A stretch of DNA of 64,000 nucleotides from Candidatus Peribacteria bacterium (GCA_943349825.1 CALQZQ010000007.1:1-64000); one strand, 5' to 3'. Shown: positions 50,239-59,316, counted from the first letter of the stretch. Program-made: numbers and translations. Notes: generated by a model from the sequence alone, not told the origin.

Positions 50239-51531
50239 ATGAAAACCCTTTTGCTGGCCGCCGGCCGTAGCCGACGCGTTAAACCCATTGAAGATAAAAA
50301 TTTCCTGAAGTTCGCAGGAAGAACTTTGTTGGAGCACCAACTGGACACACTCAAGCGTGTGGGGCTCACGGACATCGTGATCGTCGGAGGAGCGCACAAC
50401 TTAGAAAAACTCAAAACCCTCGCGGAACCCTACAGCGCACAAGTGGTGGAACAAAAGAACCTGGACGAAGGGATGGCGGGAGCCGTACTTAGCGTGGAAC
50501 CGCTCATCAAAGGCGACGAAACCCTCCTGGTGGTGAGCAGCAACGACATTCTGGCGCAGAGCGCTTTCGAAAGCATGATTAAGGCTCAAGAATCTGCCGC
50601 AGACGCCTACCTTCTCGCCTACGAAGTGAAGGAATACTTCCCTGGCGGCTACCTCAAAGTAGACAAGCACTCGCCAGAGGCGAGCCTAAGAATAGTGGAA
50701 ATTGTGGAAAAACCGGAGCCCGGCAGCGAGCCCTCGAACTTGGTGAACATCGTGGTGCACGCCTTCAAAAAACCGGCGACCCTCTTTGCAGCCCTCAAAA
50801 AAGCAGACACTCAGCGTGACGATCATTACGAAACTGCACTGCAAAGCCTCATGAAGGAACAGATTTTTGAAGCGGTTCCCTACAGTAGTTTTTGGCAGCC
50901 CATCAAATTTCCATGGCACATTTTGGATCTCATGAATTTCTCTTTCAAAGTCATGGGATCTCGCATTCATCCCAGCGCGCAAATCGCTGAAACCGCCATC
51001 ATCAAAGGCGACGTCGTGATCGAAGAGGACGTAAAAATCTACGATCATGCGGTGATCCAAGGCCCTGCCTACATCGGCAAAAATTCCGTGATTGCCAATA
51101 ACGCCCTGGTGCGTGAATCCATGATTGGAGACAATTGTGTGGTGGGTTATTCCACAGAAATCGCGCGCTCCTTCATTGGCGACGATTGTTGGTTCCACAG
51201 CAACTACGTGGGCGACACGGTGATGGGCAACGATGTGAGTTTTGGAGCCGGTGCCATCTGTGCCAACCTCCGTCTGGACGAAAAAGAAATCGGTGAGTCC
51301 AAACGCAACAAGCTCGGACCCGTGCTCGGCGATCACATTCGCGTAGGAGTTCAAACCAGCATTATGCCCGGCATCCGCGTGGGCTCGAACACCATGATCA
51401 CTTCCGGCCTCGTCATTGCGGAGGACATCGAAGCAGGCAAATACGTGACGGGGAAAGTCGAACTGGAAATCAAAGACAACAAGGCTGTACTAGACGCCGC
51501 AGCTCGAGCTAAGATGAAGGGGAAGCTATAA
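50239..51531 (+). CDS. GlmU-like sugar-nucleotidyltransferase with left-handed beta-helix
   Basis: A 430-aa protein. An N-terminal nucleotidyltransferase domain starts MKTLLLAAGRSRRVKPIEDK, a variant of the GxGTR loop, with conserved LSSND-type acid in VVSSNDIL. The C-terminal half has hexapeptide repeats (IHPSAQIAETAIIKGDVVIEE onward, to about 400) of a left-handed beta helix, which may hold an acyltransferase site. It probably makes a nucleotide sugar for the envelope. True GlmU is longer and has other active-site residues, so I give no symbol. Confidence 0.8.
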   Translation: MKTLLLAAGRSRRVKPIEDKNFLKFAGRTLLEHQLDTLKRVGLTDIVIVGGAHNLEKLKTLAEPYSAQVVEQKNLDEGMAGAVLSVEPLIKGDETLLVVSSNDILAQSAFESMIKAQESAADAYLLAYEVKEYFPGGYLKVDKHSPEASLRIVEIVEKPEPGSEPSNLVNIVVHAFKKPATLFAALKKADTQRDDHYETALQSLMKEQIFEAVPYSSFWQPIKFPWHILDLMNFSFKVMGSRIHPSAQIAETAIIKGDVVIEEDVKIYDHAVIQGPAYIGKNSVIANNALVRESMIGDNCVVGYSTEIARSFIGDDCWFHSNYVGDTVMGNDVSFGAGAICANLRLDEKEIGESKRNKLGPVLGDHIRVGVQTSIMPGIRVGSNTMITSGLVIAEDIEAGKYVTGKVELEIKDNKAVLDAAARAKMKGKL

Positions 51532-51542
51532 CCCTCCTGCCT

Positions 51543-52529
51543 ATGTTCCGCCGCGTTCTTCCTCTCATGCTCCTTTTAGCTACGGCCTGTAGTACAACAC
51601 CTGTGAGCACTGAAACAACAACTGGTACAAACCCTGGTGGTACACCCGGAATGACCAACCCCAGTGGAAATCCCTACGACAAACTCTGCGTGCAGGAAGA
51701 AGAAATGGAAGGGCCTTGGAACAACAGTTTGGTGGGCCAGTGGATAGACGATGAAGGAAATTCTCTTGCTGGCGAACAAAGCACCGTGGTGGAAGCCGGA
51801 GGCGTGCCCAGCATGATTAAAGACCAAGACGGGCGTTTGGTGCTCGCTTTTCAATGGTTTGCTTGTGACGACGAGGAAGCTTTCGACAAAGTGGCGGTGG
51901 TGTTTTCTGAGGACGATGGGGTGAGCTGGAGCGATCCCGAACCCATTGAAATCGCGGATTTTCCGGAAGACATGCAACGCCCTTTCGACCCCACTTTGGC
52001 CTTACTCGACGACGGGCGCATTCGCATCTACTACACCTCTAATCCTGGAGGAAATGTGCCGTTTGGTGACGAAACCAACATCTACTCCGCAATTTCCGAA
52101 GACGGTGTCCACTACACTTTTGAAGATGGAGTACGTTTCGACGTGGAGGGCAGTCCCGCCTACGATTCCGCCCTTGGCTATTGGGACGGACTGTGGCACA
52201 TGGTCACCCCCAACAATCTACCAGTGAATGGAGCTGGGGCTCACTATGGAACTTCAACAGACGGACTGACTTTCGTCATGCAAGACGACCTCACTTTCAC
52301 CAGCGAGCAAGAACTCAATTGGACCGGAAATTTTGATCTACGCGAGGATGGATTGTATTTCTACGGAACCGCAACAAAAGACGGAAATTGGTTCGCAAAA
52401 CTGGGTGACGATGGCTGGGACGATGCCAGCACGCTCACAACACGTGGAGGTGATCCCGCAGTGGCTTGCGTCACTGAAGACCGCTGCTTAATGGTCAGCG
52501 TGATGATGCCTCAGGGTCACCAAAAATAA
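51543..52529 (+). CDS. Predicted lipoprotein with a beta-propeller-like (sialidase/GH43-type) fold
   Basis: A 328-aa protein with signal peptide and lipobox LLATAC, a Thr/Gly/Pro-rich spacer (about 20-45), and a domain with repeated blade motifs: VVFSEDDGVSWSDPEP is a classic Asp-box (SxDxGxxW). LALLDDGRIRIYYTS, IYSAISEDGVHYTFEDG and YGTSTDGLTFVMQDD follow the same scheme. This resembles sialidase or five-blade glycosidase propellers, but catalytic residues cannot be assigned. It lies 11 nt after the nucleotidyltransferase gene and is convergent with the ferredoxin gene. Confidence 0.7.
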   Translation: MFRRVLPLMLLLATACSTTPVSTETTTGTNPGGTPGMTNPSGNPYDKLCVQEEEMEGPWNNSLVGQWIDDEGNSLAGEQSTVVEAGGVPSMIKDQDGRLVLAFQWFACDDEEAFDKVAVVFSEDDGVSWSDPEPIEIADFPEDMQRPFDPTLALLDDGRIRIYYTSNPGGNVPFGDETNIYSAISEDGVHYTFEDGVRFDVEGSPAYDSALGYWDGLWHMVTPNNLPVNGAGAHYGTSTDGLTFVMQDDLTFTSEQELNWTGNFDLREDGLYFYGTATKDGNWFAKLGDDGWDDASTLTTRGGDPAVACVTEDRCLMVSVMMPQGHQK

Positions 52530-52826
52530 CTACATCCCCGGCTCGAATTCCACGTCACCGTTGATTTGGCACTGGCAGCCGAGACGAGTATTCATGTCGT
52601 CGGGAGCAACGCCACGTGCGTCGAGAGTGAACTCTTCTTGCTCCGTTTTGGGAGCAATATTCGCCTGACCACTTTTGATTTGAATGAGACACGTGGAACA
52701 AATCCCACTTTCACAACCGAAGGCCACATCCAAATCCTGAGCTTGAGCCACTTCGCGGAAGTTGGATCCTGCAGGGCAGGTCGCTTTAGCACCGGTGCTT
52801 GTATTGGTAATGGTAACGTCAGCCAT
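52530..52826 (-). CDS. [2Fe-2S] ferredoxin
   Basis: A 98-aa plant-type ferredoxin. The cluster ligands are in CESGICSTC (CxxxxCxxC) and the remote Cys of RLGCQC. It is the third gene of the oxidoreductase operon (3-nt gap after korB) and is probably its electron acceptor or carrier. The fold is usual for ferredoxins that serve oxygenases or dehydrogenases. Here the context suggests ferredoxin reduction by a 2-oxoacid oxidoreductase. Confidence 0.88.
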   Translation of the reverse strand: MADVTITNTSTGAKATCPAGSNFREVAQAQDLDVAFGCESGICSTCLIQIKSGQANIAPKTEQEEFTLDARGVAPDDMNTRLGCQCQINGDVEFEPGM

Positions 52827-52829
52827 GGT

Positions 52830-53714
52830 TTAAAAGTAATTCTGTAAAGTCGCGGCAAAGTCTACGTCCGCGGGGTCATAGTCGACAAGGGCTTTGTCTT
52901 TGAGCTGAGGCAGCTCATCGATGTACGTGGGCCGCTCCTCTTTGTAGTAAACCCCCACAGCAATTCGATCGCCCCATTCCTCCGCCTTTTGCAGGGCCAT
53001 GGCGCGGTTCGTGGGATCGTAACCTTCTTCTTTCTCGAGCTTATAAATGCGCTGTTGATACCACTGATAGGTGTTCACTTTATTGAACGTCACGCAAGGT
53101 TGCAGTGCGTCGATGTGCGAAAAGCCTTTGTGTTGAATCCCTTGTTTGATCAAATCTTTGAGGTGCATCACGTCGCCGGCAAAACCGCGGGCGGCAAAAG
53201 TCGCTCCGGCCACAATGGAAACGCCGAGCGGACGAATGGCAATTTCCAGCACTCCTTCCGGAGTCGACTTGGTCTTGAAACCCTTGTCGCTGGTCGGAGA
53301 AGTTTGTCCCTTAGTGAGGCCGTAAACCTGATTGTTTTGTACGATGTACGTGATGTCGAAATTGCGGCGCGCCGTGTGAATGAAGTGCGCCATCCCGATT
53401 CCGTATCCGTCTCCGTCTCCTCCAATCACAATCACATTCATTTTGTGGTTCGCCATTTTCATCGCCGTGGCCACAGGCAAAGCGCGGCCGTGCAGGGAAT
53501 GAAAGCCATAGACTTTTATGAGGTGCGGCGCCTGCGATCCACACCCAATTCCAGAAACGATCATGGTGTTTTCCGGATCAATCTTGAGTTCGAACAGCGC
53601 TTGTTTTAGCGCCACCAAAATTCCAAAATCACCACAACCGGGACACCAGTTGCAGGGCGAACCTGTATCGAGGTCCGTCATTTTCTCCAGGATTTTGAGG
53701 GGTTTTTCGCTCAT
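52830..53714 (-). CDS. korB: 2-oxoacid:ferredoxin oxidoreductase, beta subunit
   Basis: A 294-aa thiamine-diphosphate subunit. CNWCPGCGDFGI near the N-terminus carries cysteines of a likely [4Fe-4S] site. GGDGDGYGIGMAHF with NNQVYGLTKGQTSPTS is the ThDP/Mg binding region. The enzyme oxidises a 2-oxoacid plus CoA to acyl-CoA, CO2 and reduced ferredoxin. Similarity favours the 2-oxoglutarate/Kor type, but pyruvate is possible. The start overlaps the korA stop by 4 nt. Confidence 0.88.
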   Translation of the reverse strand: MSEKPLKILEKMTDLDTGSPCNWCPGCGDFGILVALKQALFELKIDPENTMIVSGIGCGSQAPHLIKVYGFHSLHGRALPVATAMKMANHKMNVIVIGGDGDGYGIGMAHFIHTARRNFDITYIVQNNQVYGLTKGQTSPTSDKGFKTKSTPEGVLEIAIRPLGVSIVAGATFAARGFAGDVMHLKDLIKQGIQHKGFSHIDALQPCVTFNKVNTYQWYQQRIYKLEKEEGYDPTNRAMALQKAEEWGDRIAVGVYYKEERPTYIDELPQLKDKALVDYDPADVDFAATLQNYF

Positions 53715-55507
53715 GCGAGTTCTGTGTTAATACGCGCTAAAATTTCTGCAGAATGTAAGGGGCGGCCATCGTAACGCAGCATTTGATTCGGGATCGCAAT
53801 ACCCGTGAATTCACGAACCACTCCGGCCATTTGCGCCATAGAATTGTTTTCCACGAGCAGCGTTTTCTTCGCGCCGCTCAAAACTTTAGCCACCACTTCC
53901 GAAGGGAAGGGCAGCGCCATTTTGATCTGCAAAAGGTTCACTTTCTTGCCATTCTCATTCGCCGTATTCATGGCTTCCATGATTGGTCCTTTCATCGATC
54001 CCCAGCCCACAATAGTAAGATCCGCCTCCGCGGGCCCATAGAGTTGGGCGCCATCATTCGCCACCATCGCTTCACGCTGCAACACTTCCAACTTCCGTGC
54101 CCTTTTGTCCACCATCTTGATTCTATTTTCGCTGCCTTCGTCCAAATCACCATCTTCTTTATGTTCATCCGTGGACACGGCATGAATGCAGTTCGGGTAG
54201 CCCGGCAAAGCTCTTCGCGAAACCCCATTTTCCGTGAATTGGTAACGTTTATAAGTCCCAGGCACGACCTTCATCGCCTCGTCCATGCTCATCAATTCTC
54301 CACGATCCACCACGTACGACTCGTGCACAAACGGAGCGGTAGTGTGCAGCGATTCACCCATGTATTTGTCGGTCATCACTAGCACCACCATTTGATATTT
54401 ATCCGCCCAGTTGAAGGCCTTCAGCATCATGTCAAAACTCTCGTCTACATCGCCCGGCAAAAGCACCATGCGAGGAAATTCTCCTTGTGAAGCGTGCATC
54501 ACAAAACGGAGATCGGCTTGATCCGTCCAGGTGGGAAGCCCCGTGGATGGCCCGGGCCTTTGCCCCTCAATCGCCACCAAAGGTGTTTCCGTAATGGCGG
54601 CCATTCCAATGGCTTCACCCATGAGTGCGAATCCTCCTCCGGACGAAGCCGTGAGAGAGCGCACACCCATGTAGGAAGCGCCAATCGCCATGTTCATTGC
54701 CGCGAGTTCATCTTCAGTCTGCTTCATCACAATGTTGTGCTTTGTGCCCCAGCTTGCCAGCGACAACATGACAGAGGTCACCGGAGTCATGGGGTAGGCG
54801 GACATGAACTTCACTCCGGCCTTCAGCGCACCGAGTGCCAGCGCATCGTTTCCCGTGACTAAAATCCGTTTGGGAGCGTCCGCCACGGGATGCATTTTTT
54901 TCTCAAACATGCCCGTACCGCCGCCGGCCAAAGGAAAGCCTGCCGCAAAATTCGCCACCACAAAATCATAACCTGCTTTTGCCACATTCACATTGTGCGT
55001 CACCACTTCCGCGCCTTTGCGCCCGAAAGTCCGCTGCAACATTTCCTCCATGTGTGTGAATTCAAAACCAAACACCGCCATGCTCGCTCCGAGTGCCACG
55101 GTATTTCGCATCACACGATCTGCACCCAGTTCTTTGGTGAGTCGAGCCAGGGGCACATCACAGAGTCTCACACTCGCGTCCACCGTCTTCACGTCCCAGA
55201 CTAAACTTTCTCCATCATAAATCACCACGGCCCCAGGAGCCATTTCCGGCCCTTGAAAAGCGATCGAGTTATGGTTCAAAGCCAACAAAATGTCGATTTT
55301 ATCGCTGTGCGAAGTCACGGGCTCATAAGCCACGCGAACTCCCGCGGTATTGTGTCCTCCACGGATCAGCGAGGGATATTCTCCGTAACCGTGCACGAAG
55401 AGTCCCGCTCGGGTACAAATCCGGGCAAAAGTAGCGCCCATAGTGGAGATGCCATACCCAGCTTCCCCTGCCACAAGCCACGTTACTGGTTCATAAATAC
55501 TTTTCAT
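53711..55507 (-). CDS. korA: 2-oxoacid:ferredoxin oxidoreductase, fused gamma-alpha subunit
   Basis: A 598-aa fusion. The N-terminal gamma-type domain (VAGEAGYGISTMGATFARI, SLIRGGHNTAGVRV, to about residue 200) is followed by an alpha pyrimidine-binding domain (VTGNDALALGALKAGVKFMSAYPMTP, LTASSGGGFALMGEAIG) and a C-terminal transketolase-like domain. The substrate loop residues cannot be read for a specific acid. Operon order is korA-korB-ferredoxin. The ATG lies 8 nt after a TAGAAT box. Confidence 0.88.
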   Translation of the reverse strand: MKSIYEPVTWLVAGEAGYGISTMGATFARICTRAGLFVHGYGEYPSLIRGGHNTAGVRVAYEPVTSHSDKIDILLALNHNSIAFQGPEMAPGAVVIYDGESLVWDVKTVDASVRLCDVPLARLTKELGADRVMRNTVALGASMAVFGFEFTHMEEMLQRTFGRKGAEVVTHNVNVAKAGYDFVVANFAAGFPLAGGGTGMFEKKMHPVADAPKRILVTGNDALALGALKAGVKFMSAYPMTPVTSVMLSLASWGTKHNIVMKQTEDELAAMNMAIGASYMGVRSLTASSGGGFALMGEAIGMAAITETPLVAIEGQRPGPSTGLPTWTDQADLRFVMHASQGEFPRMVLLPGDVDESFDMMLKAFNWADKYQMVVLVMTDKYMGESLHTTAPFVHESYVVDRGELMSMDEAMKVVPGTYKRYQFTENGVSRRALPGYPNCIHAVSTDEHKEDGDLDEGSENRIKMVDKRARKLEVLQREAMVANDGAQLYGPAEADLTIVGWGSMKGPIMEAMNTANENGKKVNLLQIKMALPFPSEVVAKVLSGAKKTLLVENNSMAQMAGVVREFTGIAIPNQMLRYDGRPLHSAEILARINTELA

Positions 55508-55515
55508 TCCCCGGC

Positions 55516-55542
55516 ATTCTACAAGATCCCCTCACCAAGGGG
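55516..55542 (-). promoter_or_regulatory. Promoter region of the oxidoreductase operon with a small inverted repeat
   Basis: TAGAAT (minus strand, 55521-55516) ends 8 nt before the korA ATG. No convincing -35 is visible at 17 nt. A CCCCT/AGGGG inverted repeat (55528-55542, 5-nt loop) covers the spacer and could bind a regulator or mark the end of the upstream transcript. Confidence 0.4.
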
Positions 55543-55554
55543 AAGTACCTCAGC

Positions 55555-57183
55555 TCAGAACGTAACCGCCACACGTGAATTCACCTCAGGATGGTAGCGG
55601 TGTAGGTCCTGTAAAACACGATAATTCACGGGCAGTCCAAATTGCCTATGAACAGGGGGGACTCCTTCGATCAGAGCTGCCAAAGCCTGCTCGGGGTATT
55701 GAGGCTGTATACCCATGGGTACGGTGAAGGGTTCACGGGGGGAGGTGCGGGAAGGGAAACCGGAGGGGGTAAGGTCGCCTCTTTGGAGATAAGAAGGCAG
55801 CAGGGAGGGCTCAAAGAATTTGGCTTCTCTAGAGCTCATCACTTGGCCGGCGGCACGCAAAGTACTCGCCGGATAGTGACTAGCCACCATTTCCAAAATA
55901 AGCTGGTCATTTTTGCGAAGGAACCGCGCTCCCAAAGAACCCAACTTCATACCCGTAAACTCCCCGAGCACCGCCCACATTTCATTCCCTTCAGCTCGAC
56001 AGTGCTCCAAGTCAGCCGTCAAGGGACTTTGGATACTAGAAAGATGCCATACTTCCGTGGAGGGCGTACGAAAACAAAAATCTTGCACAAAAAGACGTCT
56101 AGTTCCCTGCGCATCGTTTCGAAGATAAGCCAAGCGCCAGTCCTGGGAGCTGCGAGCGGAAGTCGCTTCTGTATTGGGATCATAACGCGAAGCCCCCCAC
56201 ATGCCCCTTCGGCTGACGTTGATGTGGCCTTTCTCTGCATTGTGAGGATCCAATTTTGAAAATCCACGGTCTTTGAAATCGGAAGTAAAACGAGCCTCCA
56301 GTCCCTGAACGAATGCGGCATCTGCGAGTAAAGCCTCTACCGCCGCTAAAGCAGCCTTACGGTAGAAACTGAGATTGGCCAGAACATCTCCAATGGGCCC
56401 CTCTCCCTCGGGAAACCGAAAATGGGAAGGAAACCCTCCAAGATTTAGCCGAGCGGTAGCCACATGGCTTCCGACCGAACTCGTGTTCAAATAGTCGAGG
56501 TGAGACAGATCGAACGAAGCCGCCAAGCCTTCATCTCCCTGTAAACGTGGACGGATGGTTTCAAAAAAAATCCCTCCACGCATTTCTGCTCCGGCAATTC
56601 TTCCCTTAGGCAAAGCAGGAGGGTTCTCCTGGGCACCGGGAACAAAATGGGCTGGAATAGCTAAGCCCTCTGGAGTTTGCTTAAACTCCAAGCCCGGTTT
56701 ATACATCTGTACGGGGCGGAGAGACTCGAAAGCCACCGTCGCTTTTTTGAGTAGTCCTGACAAATCCATCATTCTCCGACTATTCACTCCAATAGATATA
56801 ACATGATCCTCGGGGAGAGTATTAAAGTTGGCACAGAACATCTCTAACCCGCTCAAAATTTCCACCATGACAAAGAAGTACTCAGTTTGTTGAGAGTCGA
56901 GTGCGGTAGCCTCCCTTAAGATCTGGACCACGGCCTCCAGATTAGCCAGGATGCTTTTTGGAGGTGAAACTAAAGGATCGTAGGCGAACTTTCTATCTAT
57001 TAAACTCAATACAGTCTGGACCCCACGTAGATAAGAGTTCAGAATTTTTTGAGTATTCAGCGCCTTTTCCCTGTCTATACGAGCCGAAGTGATGCCAAAG
57101 GCGCCATCTAAAACACAAACCCTTCCCGGGAGGGTATCATCCAGTAGGCGTCTGGCAAAAGTGTTGTCTTGATTTTCCATCAT
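55555..57183 (-). CDS. Unrecognised 542-aa protein
   Basis: No family is recognised. The N-terminal 150 residues are helical and contain a four-helix-like pattern (RLLDDTLPGR..., ILNSYLRGVQTVLSLIDR, NLEAVVQILREATALDS). The C-terminal half is mixed and Pro/Arg-rich. It has no signal peptide or transmembrane segment. There are few cysteines, so it is unrelated to the Cys-rich family. It is divergent from a TrmB-like regulator, which could control it. ATG at 57183 or 57180 could start. A promoter lies 15 nt upstream. Confidence 0.7.
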   Translation of the reverse strand: MMENQDNTFARRLLDDTLPGRVCVLDGAFGITSARIDREKALNTQKILNSYLRGVQTVLSLIDRKFAYDPLVSPPKSILANLEAVVQILREATALDSQQTEYFFVMVEILSGLEMFCANFNTLPEDHVISIGVNSRRMMDLSGLLKKATVAFESLRPVQMYKPGLEFKQTPEGLAIPAHFVPGAQENPPALPKGRIAGAEMRGGIFFETIRPRLQGDEGLAASFDLSHLDYLNTSSVGSHVATARLNLGGFPSHFRFPEGEGPIGDVLANLSFYRKAALAAVEALLADAAFVQGLEARFTSDFKDRGFSKLDPHNAEKGHINVSRRGMWGASRYDPNTEATSARSSQDWRLAYLRNDAQGTRRLFVQDFCFRTPSTEVWHLSSIQSPLTADLEHCRAEGNEMWAVLGEFTGMKLGSLGARFLRKNDQLILEMVASHYPASTLRAAGQVMSSREAKFFEPSLLPSYLQRGDLTPSGFPSRTSPREPFTVPMGIQPQYPEQALAALIEGVPPVHRQFGLPVNYRVLQDLHRYHPEVNSRVAVTF

Positions 57184-57198
57184 TCAGGATAAGTATTT

Positions 57199-57226
57199 AT
57201 TATAAAACAAAACATATAGTTGTAAA
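57199..57226 (-). promoter_or_regulatory. Promoter for the 542-aa protein
   Basis: On the minus strand TTTACA (57226-57221), 16 nt and TATAAT (57204-57199). The TGTAAAA here (57221-57227) has an inverted copy TTTTACA at 57283-57289 near the divergent TrmB-like start; the pair could be half-sites for that regulator. Confidence 0.6.
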
Positions 57227-57266
57227 ACACAAATCAAAGAGTCTAGCTTTCAACCTGAATATGAGT

Positions 57267-57272
57267 TATAAT
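57267..57272 (+). promoter_or_regulatory. -10 box of the second TrmB-like gene
   Basis: TATAAT at 57267-57272 is a perfect -10 hexamer, 22 nt before the ATG. I see no good -35 at the right distance, which fits a weak or activator-dependent promoter. Confidence 0.45.
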
Positions 57273-57294
57273 ATTGTCGTAATTTTACATCAAC

Positions 57295-58032
57295 ATGGAT
57301 CAAATATTCACGACCCTAGGCTTGGACAAGAAGGAAAGGGGGGTCTTTCTCAAACTGCTGCAGTTGGGGTCAGTACCCGTCAGCCTCTTAGCCAATAGGC
57401 TTGGCTTACCCCGAACTTCCGTCTACGTCATTTTGGAGCGCCTCAAAGCCCTTGGAGTGGTACAGTCCTTCCGTCAAAAAGGGAAAACGTGGGTACACTC
57501 TCTGCCACCCGAAGAACTGAAAGATTTGCTATTGGAGAAACAAAGAAGAGTTCAGTCTGCACTGGAAGAGTATGAAGAAAATTTGCCCTTGCTCATGAAG
57601 GAAGAGTCTACGCTTCGCCTCACTCCCAAAGTGGAATTTTTGGAAGGAAAAAAGGGAGTCATCAAGGCCTACAAACGTGTGCTCAAAGAAAAGACTTTTT
57701 ATTCCTATTTCAATCCGGAAACAGTGAAAAAGTATGCTTCAGAAATCTTCTTATTCATCCCGGAAAATCTGGAGAAAAAAAGTGGGAAGGCAAAAGAGCT
57801 CTTAGTGAGCTGCCCAGAAGCAAAAGAGTACAGCGCTCATATCAAAAACCCCAACCACGAAGTCAAAATCTTACCTAGAGGTCTAGACTTTGCATCCGAC
57901 GTCATTATCTGCGAGAACAGTCTCTATTTCTTTTCTTACGAAAAAGACCAAGTCTGTGTCGTGGAAATCACCAATAAAAACCTCGCTGAAACACAGCGCA
58001 AAATGTTTGAACTGCTGTGGGCTAAGCTTTAA
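57295..58032 (+). CDS. TrmB-family transcriptional regulator
   Basis: A 245-aa protein with the same plan as the regulator at 42422: N-terminal winged helix (VSLLANRLGLPRTSVYVILERLKALGVV), a coiled linker (EKQRRVQSALEEYEENL), and an effector domain (FLEGKKGVIKAYKRVLKE...YFNPETVKKY, HIKNPNHEVKILPRG, DVIICENSLYFFSY). It is divergent from the 542-aa orphan and convergent with a ferredoxin gene (4-nt overlap). Its ligand is unknown. Confidence 0.82.
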   Translation: MDQIFTTLGLDKKERGVFLKLLQLGSVPVSLLANRLGLPRTSVYVILERLKALGVVQSFRQKGKTWVHSLPPEELKDLLLEKQRRVQSALEEYEENLPLLMKEESTLRLTPKVEFLEGKKGVIKAYKRVLKEKTFYSYFNPETVKKYASEIFLFIPENLEKKSGKAKELLVSCPEAKEYSAHIKNPNHEVKILPRGLDFASDVIICENSLYFFSYEKDQVCVVEITNKNLAETQRKMFELLWAKL

Positions 58033-58283
58033 ATCAACTGCTCGCCAGAGCCTATCTTCATCAAATGAATCACATTGACCGGGCAAACCCCGGCTGCGTC
58101 CATATTCTTCGGAAAATCCGCCTCACTGATCTCGAGTTCCTCCCAACCGTCGCTGCCCAAAACACTGCCCACCACATCGGACTTGCCATCTTCAGAGCTC
58201 ATTTCCCAGAATTGAGGGCAAATAGCAGCGCAAGCAGTACAACCAATACAATTACTACGATCATGGCGAATTTTATAAGTCAT
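58029..58283 (-). CDS. [4Fe-4S] ferredoxin
   Basis: An 84-aa ferredoxin. Cluster ligands: CIGCTACAAICP (CxxCxxC, then CP) and a remote AGVCPVNVIHL. It has only one full cluster motif, as in thermotogal and clostridial-type monocluster ferredoxins. It is likely the carrier for the ferredoxin-linked oxidoreductase encoded 2.5 kb away. Its ATG shares ATGA with the stop of the lipoprotein gene upstream. Confidence 0.85.
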   Translation of the reverse strand: MTYKIRHDRSNCIGCTACAAICPQFWEMSSEDGKSDVVGSVLGSDGWEELEISEADFPKNMDAAGVCPVNVIHLMKIGSGEQLI

Positions 58284-58603
58284 AACTTGGCCGGGCAGGA
58301 AACACTGGGTGCCATGATTCCCTCTGAAGTGGTTTGGCTTTCAAAGAAAGCCTTATCATCGTCAAAATGCAGTTCCGTTCCATCTAAGTAAACAAAAGTT
58401 TGGTCACGTATTTCTCCTAGCACCGTACGATTATCTTGGCCCGGAGTGATAAAAGTAACTTGAGGCGGATCACGATCTTCTTCTAAAACAATCGTCGTCC
58501 CTCCATCCTCAACCAAGTAACAACGTCTGGAGCTCAATACAGAGTTGCAAGCGCTGAGCAGCATCGAAAGCAGTAAGGAAAGGACAAGTATATTATTTCT
58601 CAT
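58280..58603 (-). CDS. Small predicted lipoprotein
   Basis: A 107-aa protein with signal peptide and lipobox LLSAC. The mature part is a beta-rich chain with QVTFITPGQDNRTVLGEI and a late Cys. Function unknown. ATG at 58603 is chosen over a TTG two codons before. It is translationally coupled to the ferredoxin that follows, an unlikely functional pair. Confidence 0.65.
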   Translation of the reverse strand: MRNNILVLSLLLSMLLSACNSVLSSRRCYLVEDGGTTIVLEEDRDPPQVTFITPGQDNRTVLGEIRDQTFVYLDGTELHFDDDKAFFESQTTSEGIMAPSVSCPAKL

Positions 58604-58609
58604 GGACAA

Positions 58610-58625
58610 CTGAATTAAAATTCAG
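58610..58625. repeat. Perfect inverted repeat upstream of the lipoprotein
   Basis: CTGAATT (58610-58616) and AATTCAG (58619-58625) with a 2-nt centre lie between purN and the lipoprotein start. TATAAT on the minus strand (58635-58630) overlaps the purN stop and reads toward the lipoprotein gene, so the repeat could be an operator in its leader. Confidence 0.4.
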
Positions 58626-58630
58626 CAGGA

Positions 58631-59218
58631 TTATACACTTCTCTCCGCCAGGATTCTACGTATTGCCTCTGGATAAGCTTTTTTTTCGATTTCCTGTACA
58701 CGCGCTTTCAAAGTCTCCGGAGTGTCGTCCTCCAGCACCGGCACTTTCTCCTGCAAAATCATGGCTCCACTGTCCACGCCCAAGTCCACATAATGAATGG
58801 TCATGCCGCTCTCTTTTTCGCCGGCCGCCAAAACCGCCTCATGCACTTTCCTACCATACCACCCGTTGCCGCCGTATTTAGGGAGCAGCGCCGGATGCAC
58901 ATTGATGATCTGCCGAGGAAACGCCTGCACAAAGACCTGCGACAAAATCCGCATGTAACCCATCAAACACACTAAATCTACTTGGCCCACGCCTTGCACC
59001 AACTCTGCATCGTAGTCTTCGCGGGTCTTTCCAGCCGGGTCCACCCACTCCGCCCGAACCCCTCGCGCTCGCGCCTTTTCCAAAACCGGCGCCTGCTCTT
59101 TATCGGAAAGCACCACCGCAATTTCCACGCCCGGCAGCTGCCCCGAATCCATCTCTGCATAGACGGCATCAAGGTCTGTGCCGTTACCAGAAGCGAGTAT
59201 AGCGAGTTTAAAAGTCAT
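58631..59218 (-). CDS. purN: Phosphoribosylglycinamide formyltransferase
   Basis: A 195-aa enzyme that transfers formyl from 10-formyl-THF to GAR. It has the N-terminal LAILASGNGTDL loop and the active site INVHPALLPKYGG with the catalytic Asn-His. VHEAVLAAGEKESGMTIHYVDLGVDSGAMI contains the conserved Asp. The first block usually reads SGxGSN; here it reads SGNGTD. The length is normal. It stands alone, with the kinase gene divergent from it. Confidence 0.93.
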   Translation of the reverse strand: MTFKLAILASGNGTDLDAVYAEMDSGQLPGVEIAVVLSDKEQAPVLEKARARGVRAEWVDPAGKTREDYDAELVQGVGQVDLVCLMGYMRILSQVFVQAFPRQIINVHPALLPKYGGNGWYGRKVHEAVLAAGEKESGMTIHYVDLGVDSGAMILQEKVPVLEDDTPETLKARVQEIEKKAYPEAIRRILAERSV

Positions 59219-59282
59219 CTAAATCTTAAGGCTAAGCCCAGTTTAACGAAAAAGAAGAAGAGGCGGTAGGCCTTTAAAAAGC

Positions 59283-59310
59283 TTGCATTTTTTAAAATAT
59301 GTTTTATAAT
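59283..59310 (+). promoter_or_regulatory. Promoter giving a leaderless kinase transcript
   Basis: TTGCAT (59283-59288), a 16-nt spacer and a perfect TATAAT (59305-59310). The ATG at 59317 is 6 nt after it, so the mRNA should begin at or very near the start codon; this decides among the three possible ATGs. Confidence 0.65.
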
Positions 59311-59316
59311 TAAGGC

